Shown here piece after piece: positions 1-9,265 of a stretch of 64,000 nt of DNA. The translations under genes and the position numbers were made by a program. Position 1 is the stretch's first letter. Every line of letters begins with the position of its first letter. Under the pieces are notes generated by a model. That model was not told the DNA's origin. It made no database searches and was given only the letters and a program-made list of their open reading frames with translations. Source of the stretch: Desulfoferrobacter suflitae (GTDB lineage: Bacteria; Desulfobacterota; Syntrophobacteria; Syntrophobacterales; Syntrophobacteraceae). The stretch covers positions 124,001-188,000 of the forward strand of contig NZ_JAIBKA010000006.1 of NCBI RefSeq assembly GCF_022603395.1, in the 5' to 3' direction.

Positions 1-1
1 G

Positions 2-166
2 AGAACCCTGGAAAACGCGCTCTCATCCCTCAAAACCAAGGCGGATGATTTGAGGGGAATTGCGGCAACAATGCCGAACGATCCCCTACTGGCGGAATTG
101 AGTGAAGAATTAGACATCTTGGCCTATGTGGAGTCTATCAAATGGGCAAGAGGTGACTACCTTTGA
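2..166 (+). CDS. C-terminal end of an unidentified protein (5' end outside the window)
   Basis: An open frame enters from the left edge and encodes 54 residues before a TGA. The segment is rich in Leu, Ala, Glu and Lys and looks helical; it ends in VESIKWARGDYL. I do not recognise the family. The stop lies 1 bp before the ATG of the next gene, so the two are probably co-transcribed. Given the neighbourhood it may belong to a flagellar operon that continues to the left, but nothing in the visible part proves this. Confidence 0.5.
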   Translation, partial: RTLENALSSLKTKADDLRGIAATMPNDPLLAELSEELDILAYVESIKWARGDYL

Positions 167-167
167 T

Positions 168-584
168 ATGGCAATTCACCAGGCGACTCATCGCAGATTG
201 ATCGGACGTACCTTGCTGGTTGCGGCCGTCTGCACGTTTATGGCCCCTGCCGTTCGATCGCCGTCCGCAGCAGCAGGACCCCTGCCCTCACGAATGGTTC
301 TGGCAGGCCTGGAGGAAACCGAGGGTTCCATCGTTTATGGCTCGAAACCCTCGGCCGATGCGACCGGTGGCCCCTCATCCGCAACGTCCGCCGCCACACC
401 CGGAACGCGCGCCGCAGGAAACAGAGTGGAGTACCGGGCAGGGCCGAGTGAAGATCAAAAACAGGCGCGCCGCTATCACGAATACCAAAAGGAAGCGGCA
501 TCAATGGATATGCTGCCGAATTTGTTTATTGATTTGAGGCCCGGCCCGCGCACCGACCGCATCAACAACATCCCCGGACATTGA
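168..584 (+). CDS. Small secreted hypothetical protein
   Basis: About 138 residues. The ATG at 168 is preceded by an AAGAGGTG ribosome site at 148-155 and follows the previous stop by one base. The N-terminus has a basic stretch (THRRLIGR) and a hydrophobic core (TLLVAAVCTFMAPAV) followed by small residues, a plausible signal peptide cut near SAAAG. The mature part is low in complexity, rich in Ser, Ala, Gly and Pro, and ends with a short ordered stretch around SMDMLPNLFIDLRPG. No known domain is recognised. It is followed by about 200 bases without a gene and then by the cheR promoter. An export role linked to the flagellum is possible but unproven. Confidence 0.5.
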   Translation: MAIHQATHRRLIGRTLLVAAVCTFMAPAVRSPSAAAGPLPSRMVLAGLEETEGSIVYGSKPSADATGGPSSATSAATPGTRAAGNRVEYRAGPSEDQKQARRYHEYQKEAASMDMLPNLFIDLRPGPRTDRINNIPGH

Positions 585-792
585 ACCCAACCGCTCCTGC
601 CGCACCGACATGCACCCACGCCTGTCCCCCTCCCTGCCTGCCCCAAAGAATCCGGGGCGCCACCGGCCGACTTTCCGTTTTGCCGCCGTGTCACCGCATC
701 TCTCACACCCATCCATAGGTGCCCCATGCCCGGGAATCAGAGCAAGTGCTCGGGCGGGCCGTCTTAGCACCCTGTGCCGCCGAAGTATTCGC

Positions 793-820
793 TAAAGTAA
801 ATGCCCTCAGCTGCCGATGA
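793..820 (+). promoter_or_regulatory. Sigma-28 (FliA) promoter of the cheR operon
   Basis: TAAAGTAA at 793-800, a 12-base spacer, then GCCGATGA at 813-820. This matches the enterobacterial FliA consensus (TAAAGTTT, spacer of about 11, GCCGATAA) at nearly every conserved base. The same 12-base spacing recurs in front of cheW and flgM. Transcription would start near 827. Confidence 0.75.
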
Positions 821-918
821 AAGCTGCAAGGAGACATGGCACGGCATTTCCCCCAGCGGTTTTTGCCGGCAAGCCGATGGATTGACCCAAGACTGATTTT
901 GAAGCCAAGAGACACTGT

Positions 919-1750
919 GATGCAAGAAGCCGGGTTACCTGATCATCTTTTTGAAAAGTACAGTGAACTTGTCTATCGAGAATGCGGCATCAATCTGCAT
1001 CAAGGCAAGCGCGCTCTCTTGCAGGCCCGTTTGAACAAGCGCCTGCGTGCCACAAAGCTCCCCGATTACGAAACTTACTATCGGTTCTTAACTGCCAGGG
1101 GCAATACGCAGGAGCTCATCCAATTCCTCGATTGCATAGCGACCAATTTGACCTACTTTTTCAGGGAAATTCAACACATGAAATTCCTTGAGCAAATATT
1201 GCCGGATTTGCTGGCGGAAAAAAGCAAGCGGCGGGACTGTCGGCTGCGCGTGTGGAGCGCCGGCTGCTCAAGCGGGGAAGAGCCGTACAGTCTGGCCATG
1301 TGCATTCTGCCCCACCTGGATGATTTTCCGGAATGCGATTTTCGCATTCTTGCTACGGACATATCCACCCGAGCTCTGGCGGTAGCCGCCCGGGGCATTT
1401 ATCCCAAGGAGAAGGTTCTAAAGGTTCCGGAACCCCTGAGAAGCCGCTACTTTCGACCAGACCCGTCGGACAGAGCGGCTGCACAGTATCACGTCGCGCA
1501 GGCACTGAAATCGATCATCAGTTTTCGCCGATTAAATCTAAAGGATGCGTACCCTTTCAAGGGCCCCTTCGATTACATATTTTGCCGCAATGTCATGATT
1601 TACTTTGACAAGTCGGTGCAGGAAAATCTCGTGAACAAAATGTCAGCTTACCTGAGTCCGGGTGGTTATCTGTTTGTGGGCCATTCGGAAAGTCTGATGG
1701 GACTGAAGCATTCATTGAAGTACGTTCGGCCCGCGGTCTATAGAAAATAG
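919..1750 (+). CDS. cheR: Chemotaxis protein methyltransferase CheR
   Basis: CheR transfers methyl groups from S-adenosylmethionine to glutamates of chemoreceptors. The N-terminal helical domain (YRECGINLHQGKRALLQARL) is followed by the Rossmann-type domain with the SAM loop VWSAGCSSGEEPYSLAM and the late motif FDYIFCRNVMIYFD. An upstream in-frame ATG at 836 would give 304 residues, but the FliA promoter would start transcription near 827, leaving almost no leader, and the extra N-terminus is not typical of the family. ATG 919 with AAGAGA at 907-912 gives 276 residues, close to the usual length. It is the first gene of the cheR-cheD-cheY-cheX-cheB-cheY-cheA-cheZ operon. Confidence 0.9.
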
Positions 1751-1786
1751 GGTTGCTGTCAACACAGGAATCATGATTGTAGATGC

Positions 1787-2266
1787 ATGAGAAAGGTTGT
1801 CGGTGTTGCGGATCTGGCAGTTAGCAACAGAGTCGGGGAGGTGCTCATCACCTACTCGCTGGGGTCCTGTATTGCTGTGGTCATCTATGACCCGCTGGTG
1901 AAGGTGGGCGGCATGCTGCATTATATGCTCCCGGATTCAAGTCTCGATGAAGCCAAGGCCAAGCAAGTGCCTGCCATGTTCGCCGACACGGGCATTCCCA
2001 TGCTGTTCAAACAGAGCTATCAACTGGGCGCAAAGAAGAGCAGCCTCATCGTCAAGGTGGTTGGGGGTGCTCAGATACTGGACGAAAAGGGCGTATTCAA
2101 CATAGGCAAACGCAATTACCTGGCGCTGCGGAAAATCTTTTGGAAGAACAACGTGATGGTCACCTCGGAGCACGTAGGCGGAAACGTAAATCGCACCGTA
2201 CGCCTGGAGATGAGTAGCGGCAGGGTTTTTCTGAAAGTTTCCGGTGTCGGAGAATTGGAACTGTGA
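1787..2266 (+). CDS. cheD: Chemoreceptor glutamine deamidase CheD
   Basis: CheD deamidates glutamines of chemoreceptors, and in several bacteria it also assists CheC/CheX-type phosphatases. The 159 residues show the full family signature: Thr22, the Cys28 nucleophile in SLGSC and His45 in GGMLHYMLP, the expected catalytic triad. A second conserved stretch (GGAQILDEKGVFNIGKRN) is present. It sits 36 bp after cheR. No strong ribosome site is visible before ATG 1787. The presence of cheX two genes downstream fits the known CheD-CheC/CheX partnership. Confidence 0.92.
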   Translation: MRKVVGVADLAVSNRVGEVLITYSLGSCIAVVIYDPLVKVGGMLHYMLPDSSLDEAKAKQVPAMFADTGIPMLFKQSYQLGAKKSSLIVKVVGGAQILDEKGVFNIGKRNYLALRKIFWKNNVMVTSEHVGGNVNRTVRLEMSSGRVFLKVSGVGELEL

Positions 2267-2300
2267 CGAGACTGGCCGCTACTTTTGGACTGAGGCAAAC

Positions 2301-2720
2301 ATGTCATACAATGTCTTGCTGGTAGATGATTCCGCATCGCTGCGCAAGGTGATCCGCAAGATCCTGCGCACATCCGGCTTCCACATGAATGAGTGCTTTG
2401 AAGCGAGCAACGGGCGAGAGGCTCTGCAGGTACTGAGCAGGCATTGGATCGACCTGGTTCTCACGGACATTCACATGCCGGAGATGGACGGATTCGAACT
2501 GCTGGAAGCTATCAGCAGAAATGAAATTTGGCGAGATCTGCCGGTGGTCCTGGTAACCACCGAATCCAATCCGGGGAGACAAAGGAGAGCGATGGAGCTG
2601 GGCGCCAGAGGCTATATTCGCAAGCCTTTCCGGCCGGAAGAATTGCGCTCCCTGTTGATGCGGGTTCTGGGAGAAACTCATGAATCAATGGCAAATGGTG
2701 ATGAAGGGTGTGATTTCTGA
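2301..2720 (+). CDS. CheY-like response regulator (first copy)
   Basis: A single-domain receiver of 139 residues. The acidic pocket is Asp9-Asp10 (LLVDDS), the phosphoacceptor is Asp56 (LTDIHMPEMDG), and the Thr (VLVTTES) and Lys (YIRKPF) switch residues are present. ATG 2301 is chosen because the receiver fold begins there; a start at 2244 would overlap the end of cheD. It has a 20-residue tail past the receiver (ETHESMANGDEGCDF). Its 3' end overlaps cheX by 41 bp, which suggests translational coupling. It differs clearly from the CheY at 4356 and may feed the phosphatase or adaptation branch, not the motor; that assignment is inference. Confidence 0.88.
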   Translation: MSYNVLLVDDSASLRKVIRKILRTSGFHMNECFEASNGREALQVLSRHWIDLVLTDIHMPEMDGFELLEAISRNEIWRDLPVVLVTTESNPGRQRRAMELGARGYIRKPFRPEELRSLLMRVLGETHESMANGDEGCDF

Positions 2721-3135
2721 ATTATTGGAAACCATGTTCTTCATGTCGGTGGATTTCGAGTCTTCCGCGGTCGCGGTTGCGCCGCTATACGCCCTGGAAT
2801 CGCAAGTTGAGTTGGTGCGGAATATGCAAACCGTCACCGTACATCTGTGTATGACGCGCCCGTTTGCCCTGGTCGCTGCGGCCAACTTTCTGGGGGTAGA
2901 GGAAAAAAACGTCGCATGGAAGGACGTGGAAGACGTCGCCAAGGAAATGACGAACATGATCGCCGGCAGTTACAAGCTTCAATTGGATGACAGCGAGTGG
3001 AGCCTCGGGATCCCATCAATCGGAACAGTGACGCAGGCTGCCGGCGCTTCGGCAGGCACCGGGTTGCCCTTGTCACATTTGGGCGAACAGATAGGATCGA
3101 TCTTCCTGACCGAAAGTCGCCGGGAACCGGCCTGA
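2680..3135 (+). CDS. cheX: CheX-type CheY-P phosphatase
   Basis: 151 residues. The single active-site signature of CheX, E-x2-N-x3-G, is seen as Glu89, Asn92 and Gly96 in KEMTNMIAG. The first helix (ISELLETMFFMSVDF) has the CheC/CheX look but lacks a second catalytic pair, so this is CheX-like and not a two-site CheC. CheX dephosphorylates CheY-P and acts as a dimer. The start overlaps the upstream cheY, giving a coupled cheY-cheX pair. A CheZ phosphatase is encoded in the same operon, so this organism has two types of CheY-P phosphatase side by side. Confidence 0.82.
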   Translation: MNQWQMVMKGVISELLETMFFMSVDFESSAVAVAPLYALESQVELVRNMQTVTVHLCMTRPFALVAAANFLGVEEKNVAWKDVEDVAKEMTNMIAGSYKLQLDDSEWSLGIPSIGTVTQAAGASAGTGLPLSHLGEQIGSIFLTESRREPA

Positions 3136-3163
3136 GAATGCTTTTTTGTCCGCAAACCATTGA

Positions 3164-4237
<1,074 letters not shown>

Positions 4238-4355
4238 AAGGCAGGCTGCCGACGCTGTCAAGGCGGAGCCTGGAAATGCCGCCTCAATGTCAGAGCGGCA
4301 GCGGGCAGTGATTGAACAGTTAACCGGACAACTCATGCACTGAAGGAGTAATGAC

Positions 4356-4736
4356 GTGGCCTATAAGGATCTCACCGCTTTGGTGGTAGACGATTTTTCA
4401 ACCATGCGACGAATCGTAAAGAACATCTTGCGGGACCTGGAATTCAAAAATATTTTGGAGGCGGAAGACGGCATGGCCGCCGTATCGGTACTGAAGGCTC
4501 AGAAGGTGGATGTCATTGTATCGGATTGGAATATGCCGAAAATGACGGGACTGGACCTCCTGAAATTCGTGCGCTCCGATGACACGCTCAAGAACTTGCC
4601 GTTTCTCATGATCACAGCCGAATCGCAGAAGGAAAACGTGGTCGAGGCGGTGAAGGCAAAGGTCAGCAATTACATTGTCAAACCTTTTACCGCCGAGACG
4701 CTGGGCGAAAAATTGGCAAAGATTCTTCCTGATTAG
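4356..4736 (+). CDS. cheY: Chemotaxis response regulator CheY (motor type)
   Basis: 126 residues, very close in layout to enteric CheY: Asp12-Asp13, phosphoacceptor Asp57 (SDWNMPKMTGLDLL), a Thr/Ala switch (MITAES), and Lys in IVKPFTAETL. CheY-P binds FliM and switches rotation. Translation starts at GTG 4356 with AAGGAG at 4343-4348, seven bases upstream. It precedes cheA and cheZ, the expected kinase and phosphatase, which supports the motor-type assignment. Confidence 0.93.
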   Translation: MAYKDLTALVVDDFSTMRRIVKNILRDLEFKNILEAEDGMAAVSVLKAQKVDVIVSDWNMPKMTGLDLLKFVRSDDTLKNLPFLMITAESQKENVVEAVKAKVSNYIVKPFTAETLGEKLAKILPD

Positions 4737-4894
4737 GATGGCGGCCGCGCATCTGCGCGCACGGCGAAACGATAATATTCCAAAGAAAGGTTTTCTGCAT
4801 GGTCGGCAAGTGCCGCGCACACAACACAGCGGTTCATCACCCGCTGCTCATTGGAGGCCGGGAAGCCAGACAGGAAACCGTCTCGTGAAGAAGG

Positions 4895-7045
4895 ATGCCA
4901 GACATGCAGCAACTCCTGAACAAGCTGGCCAACAGTGTGATTGGCGGCCCGGACGATCTGGCCGGCATCGGGGAAATACTGAACCTCCTGGATCTGCTGG
5001 AAGCAAAGGACCCTTCGTTTGCCGGCAACGGGGCTCATCTGGAAGCCCTCAGGAAGATGTTCAACCACATCATTCTGGATGAATCGCAAGATCGTCAATC
5101 CGATTGGCTGGCCATACAACGCAAGGTGGCGGAACTGTGCGATAACGGCCGGGATCAATCAGCAGCAGCCGGGCAACCGTTTGAAACAGTTTGCGAACCG
5201 GCCGATCCAGGCTTTGCCGATGCAGGTGAGGGCCCCACGGGACATGGCGCAACGGAAATTTTCGATCCTGAACTGGTGCGGGACTTCCTTGAAGAAGCCA
5301 GGGACCATTTGTCCTCGATAGAGATGAACCTTCTGGCGCTGGAGACGGACCCGGAAAACCTGGAAGCCATCAGTGCCATATTCCGTCCTTTCCACAGCAT
5401 TAAAGGTGTCTCGGGCTTCCTGAATCTGCCCGACATTCACAACCTCACCCATCACGTGGAAAACTTGCTGGACGAGGCGCGTGCCGGCAAGCTCAAGGTG
5501 ACGGAACAAGTGATTGATCTGGTTCTGGAGGCGGTCGACATACTGAAGATGCTGCTGGATCAAGTGAAGATCGCGCTCCAGGACAGCCACCCTGTCCAGG
5601 CTTGCTGGGCTGAGGTTGAGGCGTTCTGCAAGCGGCTGGAATGTCTGCAGGACACCCATGGTGCTGCGGCTGAAGCCGCCACCGGCGGAGGAAGCGGGGA
5701 AGCGGTTGAGCCTGCTGCACCGCACGGCTTTCCGGCCGCGGTCGATACTGCCGGTGAACCAGCTGCAGCGGCGCGCGGTGAAATGCGAACCACTGCGACA
5801 CCGTCCCCCTCAAATCCGTCCAAAGATCCTACCCTGCCGTCCCGCACAAAAGAGAGGGCAGCCTCGGTGAGGATCGACACCTGGAAGCTGGATAATCTGG
5901 TGGATATGGTCGGCGAACTGGTCATAGCCCAATCCATGGTCTTGCAAAACCCTGACCTGCAGGGAATCAAGAATCAGAAGCTGCAAAAGGACAGCATTCA
6001 GCTTCGGCGCATCACCAATGAAATGCAGCGAATCGCCATGTCCATGCGAATGGTGCCGATCAAGAACACCTTCCAGAAAATGACTCGACTGGTGCGGGAT
6101 CTATCGCGCAAATCCGGCAAAGAGGTGGCTCTGGCGATGCACGGGGAGGAAACGGAAATAGATCGGAACATGGTCGAGGAAATCTATGATCCCCTTGTGC
6201 ACATGATCCGCAACTCCATCGATCATGGCATCGAAACGCCCGAGGAACGGACGGCCGCCGGCAAGAATCGTCAGGGAACCATTCTGATCGCCGCGGAGCA
6301 AAAGGGGGGAAACATTGTCATCGACATCAGAGACGACGGCCGCGGTCTGGATACCGAAAAGATTCGCGACACCGCAGTGCGACGGGGAGTGATAAGCGGC
6401 GATGAGCAACTGGATGAGAAGTCTATTTATGAACTGATTTTCCACCCCGGCTTTTCGACCAAAGATGAGATCACCGAGGTGTCAGGGCGCGGCGTGGGCA
6501 TGGACGTGGTAAAAAAATGCATCGAACACCTTCGTGGCAAAATGGAGATTTTTTCGATACCCGGGCAAGGCACCCAATTCCAGTTCAAGCTCCCCCTTAC
6601 GATGGCCATCATTGACGGCATGATTATCCGGATCGGTGACCAGCGCTACGTGGTTCCGACCATCTCCCTGCAGGAATCCCTGAGACCCCTCGAGGATGCC
6701 TATGTGACGGTCCAGGGAAAAGGCGAGCTGATAAAGGTGCGTAAGAACTTGATGCCACTGATCCGTCTTCATCGCATTTTTGAAGTGGAACCAAGATGCC
6801 ACGACCCATGGGAAGGGCTGCTTCTGGTAGTCAACGAAGACGGCCGCCCCTATTGCCTGCTGGCCGATGAAATCGTCGGCCGGCAGGAAGTCGTCATTAA
6901 GAGCCTGGGAGGCTCTCTTGGGCATATCCAGGGCGTTTCCGGAGGAGCCATCCTGGGCGATGGCAGGGTGACTCTAATCATCGATGTTAAAGGAATCGTA
7001 AAACGCTACAAGGAAATACACAATGACATCAGCGATGCAGCGTGA
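4895..7045 (+). CDS. cheA: Chemotaxis histidine kinase CheA
   Basis: 716 residues. The first 120 residues are a helical extension not found in enteric CheA. The Hpt (P1) domain follows with the phosphorylated His167 in RPFHSIKG. A Pro/Ala-rich linker (about 265-320) stands where a P2 domain could be. The dimerisation helices (VGELVIAQSMV, then MRMVPIKNTFQKM) come next, then the HATPase with the N box HMIRNSIDHGIE, G1 DDGRGLD and G2 GRGVGMDVV, and finally the CheW-like P5 domain. It autophosphorylates and passes phosphate to CheY and CheB. The last codons overlap cheZ by 23 bp. Confidence 0.95.
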   Translation: MPDMQQLLNKLANSVIGGPDDLAGIGEILNLLDLLEAKDPSFAGNGAHLEALRKMFNHIILDESQDRQSDWLAIQRKVAELCDNGRDQSAAAGQPFETVCEPADPGFADAGEGPTGHGATEIFDPELVRDFLEEARDHLSSIEMNLLALETDPENLEAISAIFRPFHSIKGVSGFLNLPDIHNLTHHVENLLDEARAGKLKVTEQVIDLVLEAVDILKMLLDQVKIALQDSHPVQACWAEVEAFCKRLECLQDTHGAAAEAATGGGSGEAVEPAAPHGFPAAVDTAGEPAAAARGEMRTTATPSPSNPSKDPTLPSRTKERAASVRIDTWKLDNLVDMVGELVIAQSMVLQNPDLQGIKNQKLQKDSIQLRRITNEMQRIAMSMRMVPIKNTFQKMTRLVRDLSRKSGKEVALAMHGEETEIDRNMVEEIYDPLVHMIRNSIDHGIETPEERTAAGKNRQGTILIAAEQKGGNIVIDIRDDGRGLDTEKIRDTAVRRGVISGDEQLDEKSIYELIFHPGFSTKDEITEVSGRGVGMDVVKKCIEHLRGKMEIFSIPGQGTQFQFKLPLTMAIIDGMIIRIGDQRYVVPTISLQESLRPLEDAYVTVQGKGELIKVRKNLMPLIRLHRIFEVEPRCHDPWEGLLLVVNEDGRPYCLLADEIVGRQEVVIKSLGGSLGHIQGVSGGAILGDGRVTLIIDVKGIVKRYKEIHNDISDAA

Positions 7046-8327
7046 AGAATGGGAAGAACTTGCACAAGTCCTCAAAAGACTGCAAGACAAGGTTCCTGTT
7101 GCCGCTACGGACGGAGACTTTTCCGAGGCGGCCAATTCCATTTGCCGAGATTTGCGAGGGGTGCAAGCAACGGCGGCAATGCTTGAAATGCCGGAGCTTG
7201 AATCAGCGGTGGTCTACCTGGAGAAGTGTCTGCAAGAGCGGATCGTGCCCCACGCCGACCAGCGATCCTGGCTGGCTTTTCAACTGGCAGTGGCCGGTCT
7301 GGTCCAGGCGATGGAGCACGGAGCGGGCAACGGGGGAGTCGAGATCAACCTGGAGCAGATTCAAAGGGCGCTGGAGACCGGCCTGGCGGCAGCAGCCGGG
7401 GACCATCAATCGCCTGAGAAGCAACCCGACATTGCCAAGCTGCAGCATCTGGTAACGCGCCTGGGAGGAGAATGTTGCCTGCAGTCCAATGGAAGCGGCG
7501 GAACCGCCGTCCACCTGCAATTCGCGGCAACATCGGAGAACATGGAGCAATTGGAGGAATGCTTCTCCCTCAAGGATGCCACCGCCTTATTGAACAGCGA
7601 TTTTGTCCTGAAAGACGATCGCATCCAGAAGGTTCTGAATAATGTGCGAGAGTTCATGCAGGCCATGTCGTCAGGCGATATCAAACGTTCTCAGGAGATC
7701 CTATTGTTCCTTGCAGAGCAACAGGATCAAGCGGGGCTTTACAACGAGATCGGGCTGATGGCAAGAGAACTGCACAATTCCCTGAGGCATTTCATGGACA
7801 CCCTGGACCCGAGCCTGAAAGAAATCGTGGAGAGTAAAATACCCGATTCCGGGAACCGGCTTGAACACATCCTTGAGCTCACCGAAAAAGCCGCCAACAT
7901 CACCCTGGACCACGTGGAAGCCATCCAAAACAGAAACCATGAGGACCAGCGCAGAATAGCAGAGACCCGGAAGCTGCTGAAAAATCTCCAACCCATCAGT
8001 GCGCAGGCTCATACAAAACTCGCCTCCGGTCTGCAGCTGTCCGAGGAGCTGGCCGCTTCACTGCAGCAGACGCATGAAGATTTGATAACCATTCTCACGG
8101 CCCAGGACTATCAGGACCTGACCGGCCAAATCATCATGAAGATCATGAATCTTTTGAACGAATTGGAGTTGAAGCTGGTCAACGTTATCCGCATATTCGG
8201 GATGAAGGGGGATGTCACCCCGGAAAAGCCAAGCGAGGAGCTCTACGGTCCCGCCTACAAAGGGAAAGCGGAGGCCTTGCATTCCCAGGATGACGTGGAC
8301 GCGCTGCTTGCCCAGTTTGGCTTTTAG
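7023..8327 (+). CDS. cheZ: CheZ-type CheY-P phosphatase with a long N-terminal extension
   Basis: 434 residues, about twice the enteric length of 214. The C-terminal half is CheZ: long helices of a four-helix hairpin, the catalytic region TAQDYQDLTGQII near residue 360 (Asp and Gln as in enteric CheZ), and the tail SQDDVDALLAQFGF, the CheY-tethering peptide. That tail resembles the N-terminus of FliM (SQDEVDALLKGL), which also binds CheY. The N-terminal part (about 1-130) contains CRDLRGVQATAAMLEMPEL, which lines up with an Hpt motif but has Arg42 where the histidine should be. It overlaps cheA, so it is made with it. Confidence 0.87.
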   Translation: MTSAMQREEWEELAQVLKRLQDKVPVAATDGDFSEAANSICRDLRGVQATAAMLEMPELESAVVYLEKCLQERIVPHADQRSWLAFQLAVAGLVQAMEHGAGNGGVEINLEQIQRALETGLAAAAGDHQSPEKQPDIAKLQHLVTRLGGECCLQSNGSGGTAVHLQFAATSENMEQLEECFSLKDATALLNSDFVLKDDRIQKVLNNVREFMQAMSSGDIKRSQEILLFLAEQQDQAGLYNEIGLMARELHNSLRHFMDTLDPSLKEIVESKIPDSGNRLEHILELTEKAANITLDHVEAIQNRNHEDQRRIAETRKLLKNLQPISAQAHTKLASGLQLSEELAASLQQTHEDLITILTAQDYQDLTGQIIMKIMNLLNELELKLVNVIRIFGMKGDVTPEKPSEELYGPAYKGKAEALHSQDDVDALLAQFGF

Positions 8328-8360
8328 CGGGTTCAACCCAGGCGCGGATGAAGTGGTTGA

Positions 8361-8411
8361 TTGAGCCTGTGCAAGCAATATGGCGTCCTTTGATCAGGCG
8401 CACAGGCTCAA
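8361..8411. terminator. Hairpin between convergent cheZ and cheW
   Basis: A perfect 12-bp inverted repeat, TTGAGCCTGTGC at 8361-8372 and GCACAGGCTCAA at 8400-8411, separated by 27 bases. It lies between the ends of cheZ (+) and cheW (-), as expected for a shared terminator. The loop is long and there is no clear T run on either strand, so termination is inferred from position. Confidence 0.45.
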
Positions 8412-8440
8412 CCCGGCTGCCGACTGCGGCTCCCGGTCCG

Positions 8441-8953
8441 TTACAGAGCCTTGTCCAACAAGAGAATCTCGTGGGAAGACAACACCTTGTCGATATCCAA
8501 CAAGATTTTCACACCATCATTGGTCTTAGCCATGCCCAGAATATATTCGACGTTGAGCTTGCTGCCAAATGTCGGTGTCTCTTCAATGTCTTCACTCTTC
8601 AGCTGTATGACCTCGGATACTGAGTCCACCACGATGCCCATGAGGATCGAGTTGTCTTCGCGGTGAATCTCCACCACTATGATGCAGGTACGTTCCGTAT
8701 AGTCCTGCGCCGCCATTCCAAACTTGCGCCTCAAATCGATTACCGGAATCACCTTGCCGCGCAGATTAATCACGCCTGTGACAAAATCGGGAGTTTGCGG
8801 TACCGAAGTGACGGGCAACATGCCTATGATTTCTTTCACTTTGAGTATCCCGACCCCGTATTCCTCTTTCGCCAGACTGAAGGTCAGATACTTGCCCCCT
8901 TTGTCCGTCGGAAATCCTTGGTAAAAGTCTTGGGCCATTGCCGGTTCAGCCAT
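8441..8953 (-). CDS. cheW: Chemotaxis coupling protein CheW
   Basis: 170 residues covering the whole CheW beta-barrel: KYLTFSLAKEEYGVGILKVKEI, then the conserved turn VPQTPDFVTGVINLRGKVIPVIDLR, and the C-terminal VDSVSEVIQL. CheW links chemoreceptors to CheA. ATG 8953 is preceded by AAGGAG with good spacing. It is transcribed towards the cheA operon from its own FliA promoter about 190 bp upstream. Confidence 0.94.
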   Translation of the reverse strand: MAEPAMAQDFYQGFPTDKGGKYLTFSLAKEEYGVGILKVKEIIGMLPVTSVPQTPDFVTGVINLRGKVIPVIDLRRKFGMAAQDYTERTCIIVVEIHREDNSILMGIVVDSVSEVIQLKSEDIEETPTFGSKLNVEYILGMAKTNDGVKILLDIDKVLSSHEILLLDKAL

Positions 8954-9149
8954 TGTGATCTCCTTTTCGCAAAAACAGTATCAATGCCGCGCTCGATCCA
9001 GGAAAACCGTTTCCCCCGGTGGGCAAAAATCGCGTCATTCCAGAACAGGCGGCCGACCACGACAGGAACGGTTCAATCTTGTGTTCATAGCGGTGTCCCC
9101 GCAATCAAGTATGGGGTCGGCACCGTAACGTTCCACCTGCTTTCAAAAA

Positions 9150-9177
9150 TAATCGGACCCACAGGGACAAAACTTTA
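9150..9177 (-). promoter_or_regulatory. Sigma-28 (FliA) promoter of cheW
   Basis: On the minus strand, a perfect -35 TAAAGTTT (9177-9170), a 12-base spacer and -10 TCCGATTA (9157-9150). The start would be near 9143, giving cheW a leader of about 190 bases. The 8954-9265 gap holds no convincing gene; the only short frame in the leader encodes 17 residues. Confidence 0.7.
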
Positions 9178-9265
9178 TCGGTTTTTGACGGTCGGCGCGG
9201 GAGCGCATCGCACCATTCCGGCTTGCCGATTGGAAGAAACTTGGCGCATTCGGGGGCAATCCGGC

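Noticed and set aside
8980-9002. A possible sigma-54 site before cheW (TGGATCG-AGCG-CGGCA)
   Set aside because: GG and GC are spaced correctly, but the TTGC element is not kept and a strong FliA promoter lies upstream.
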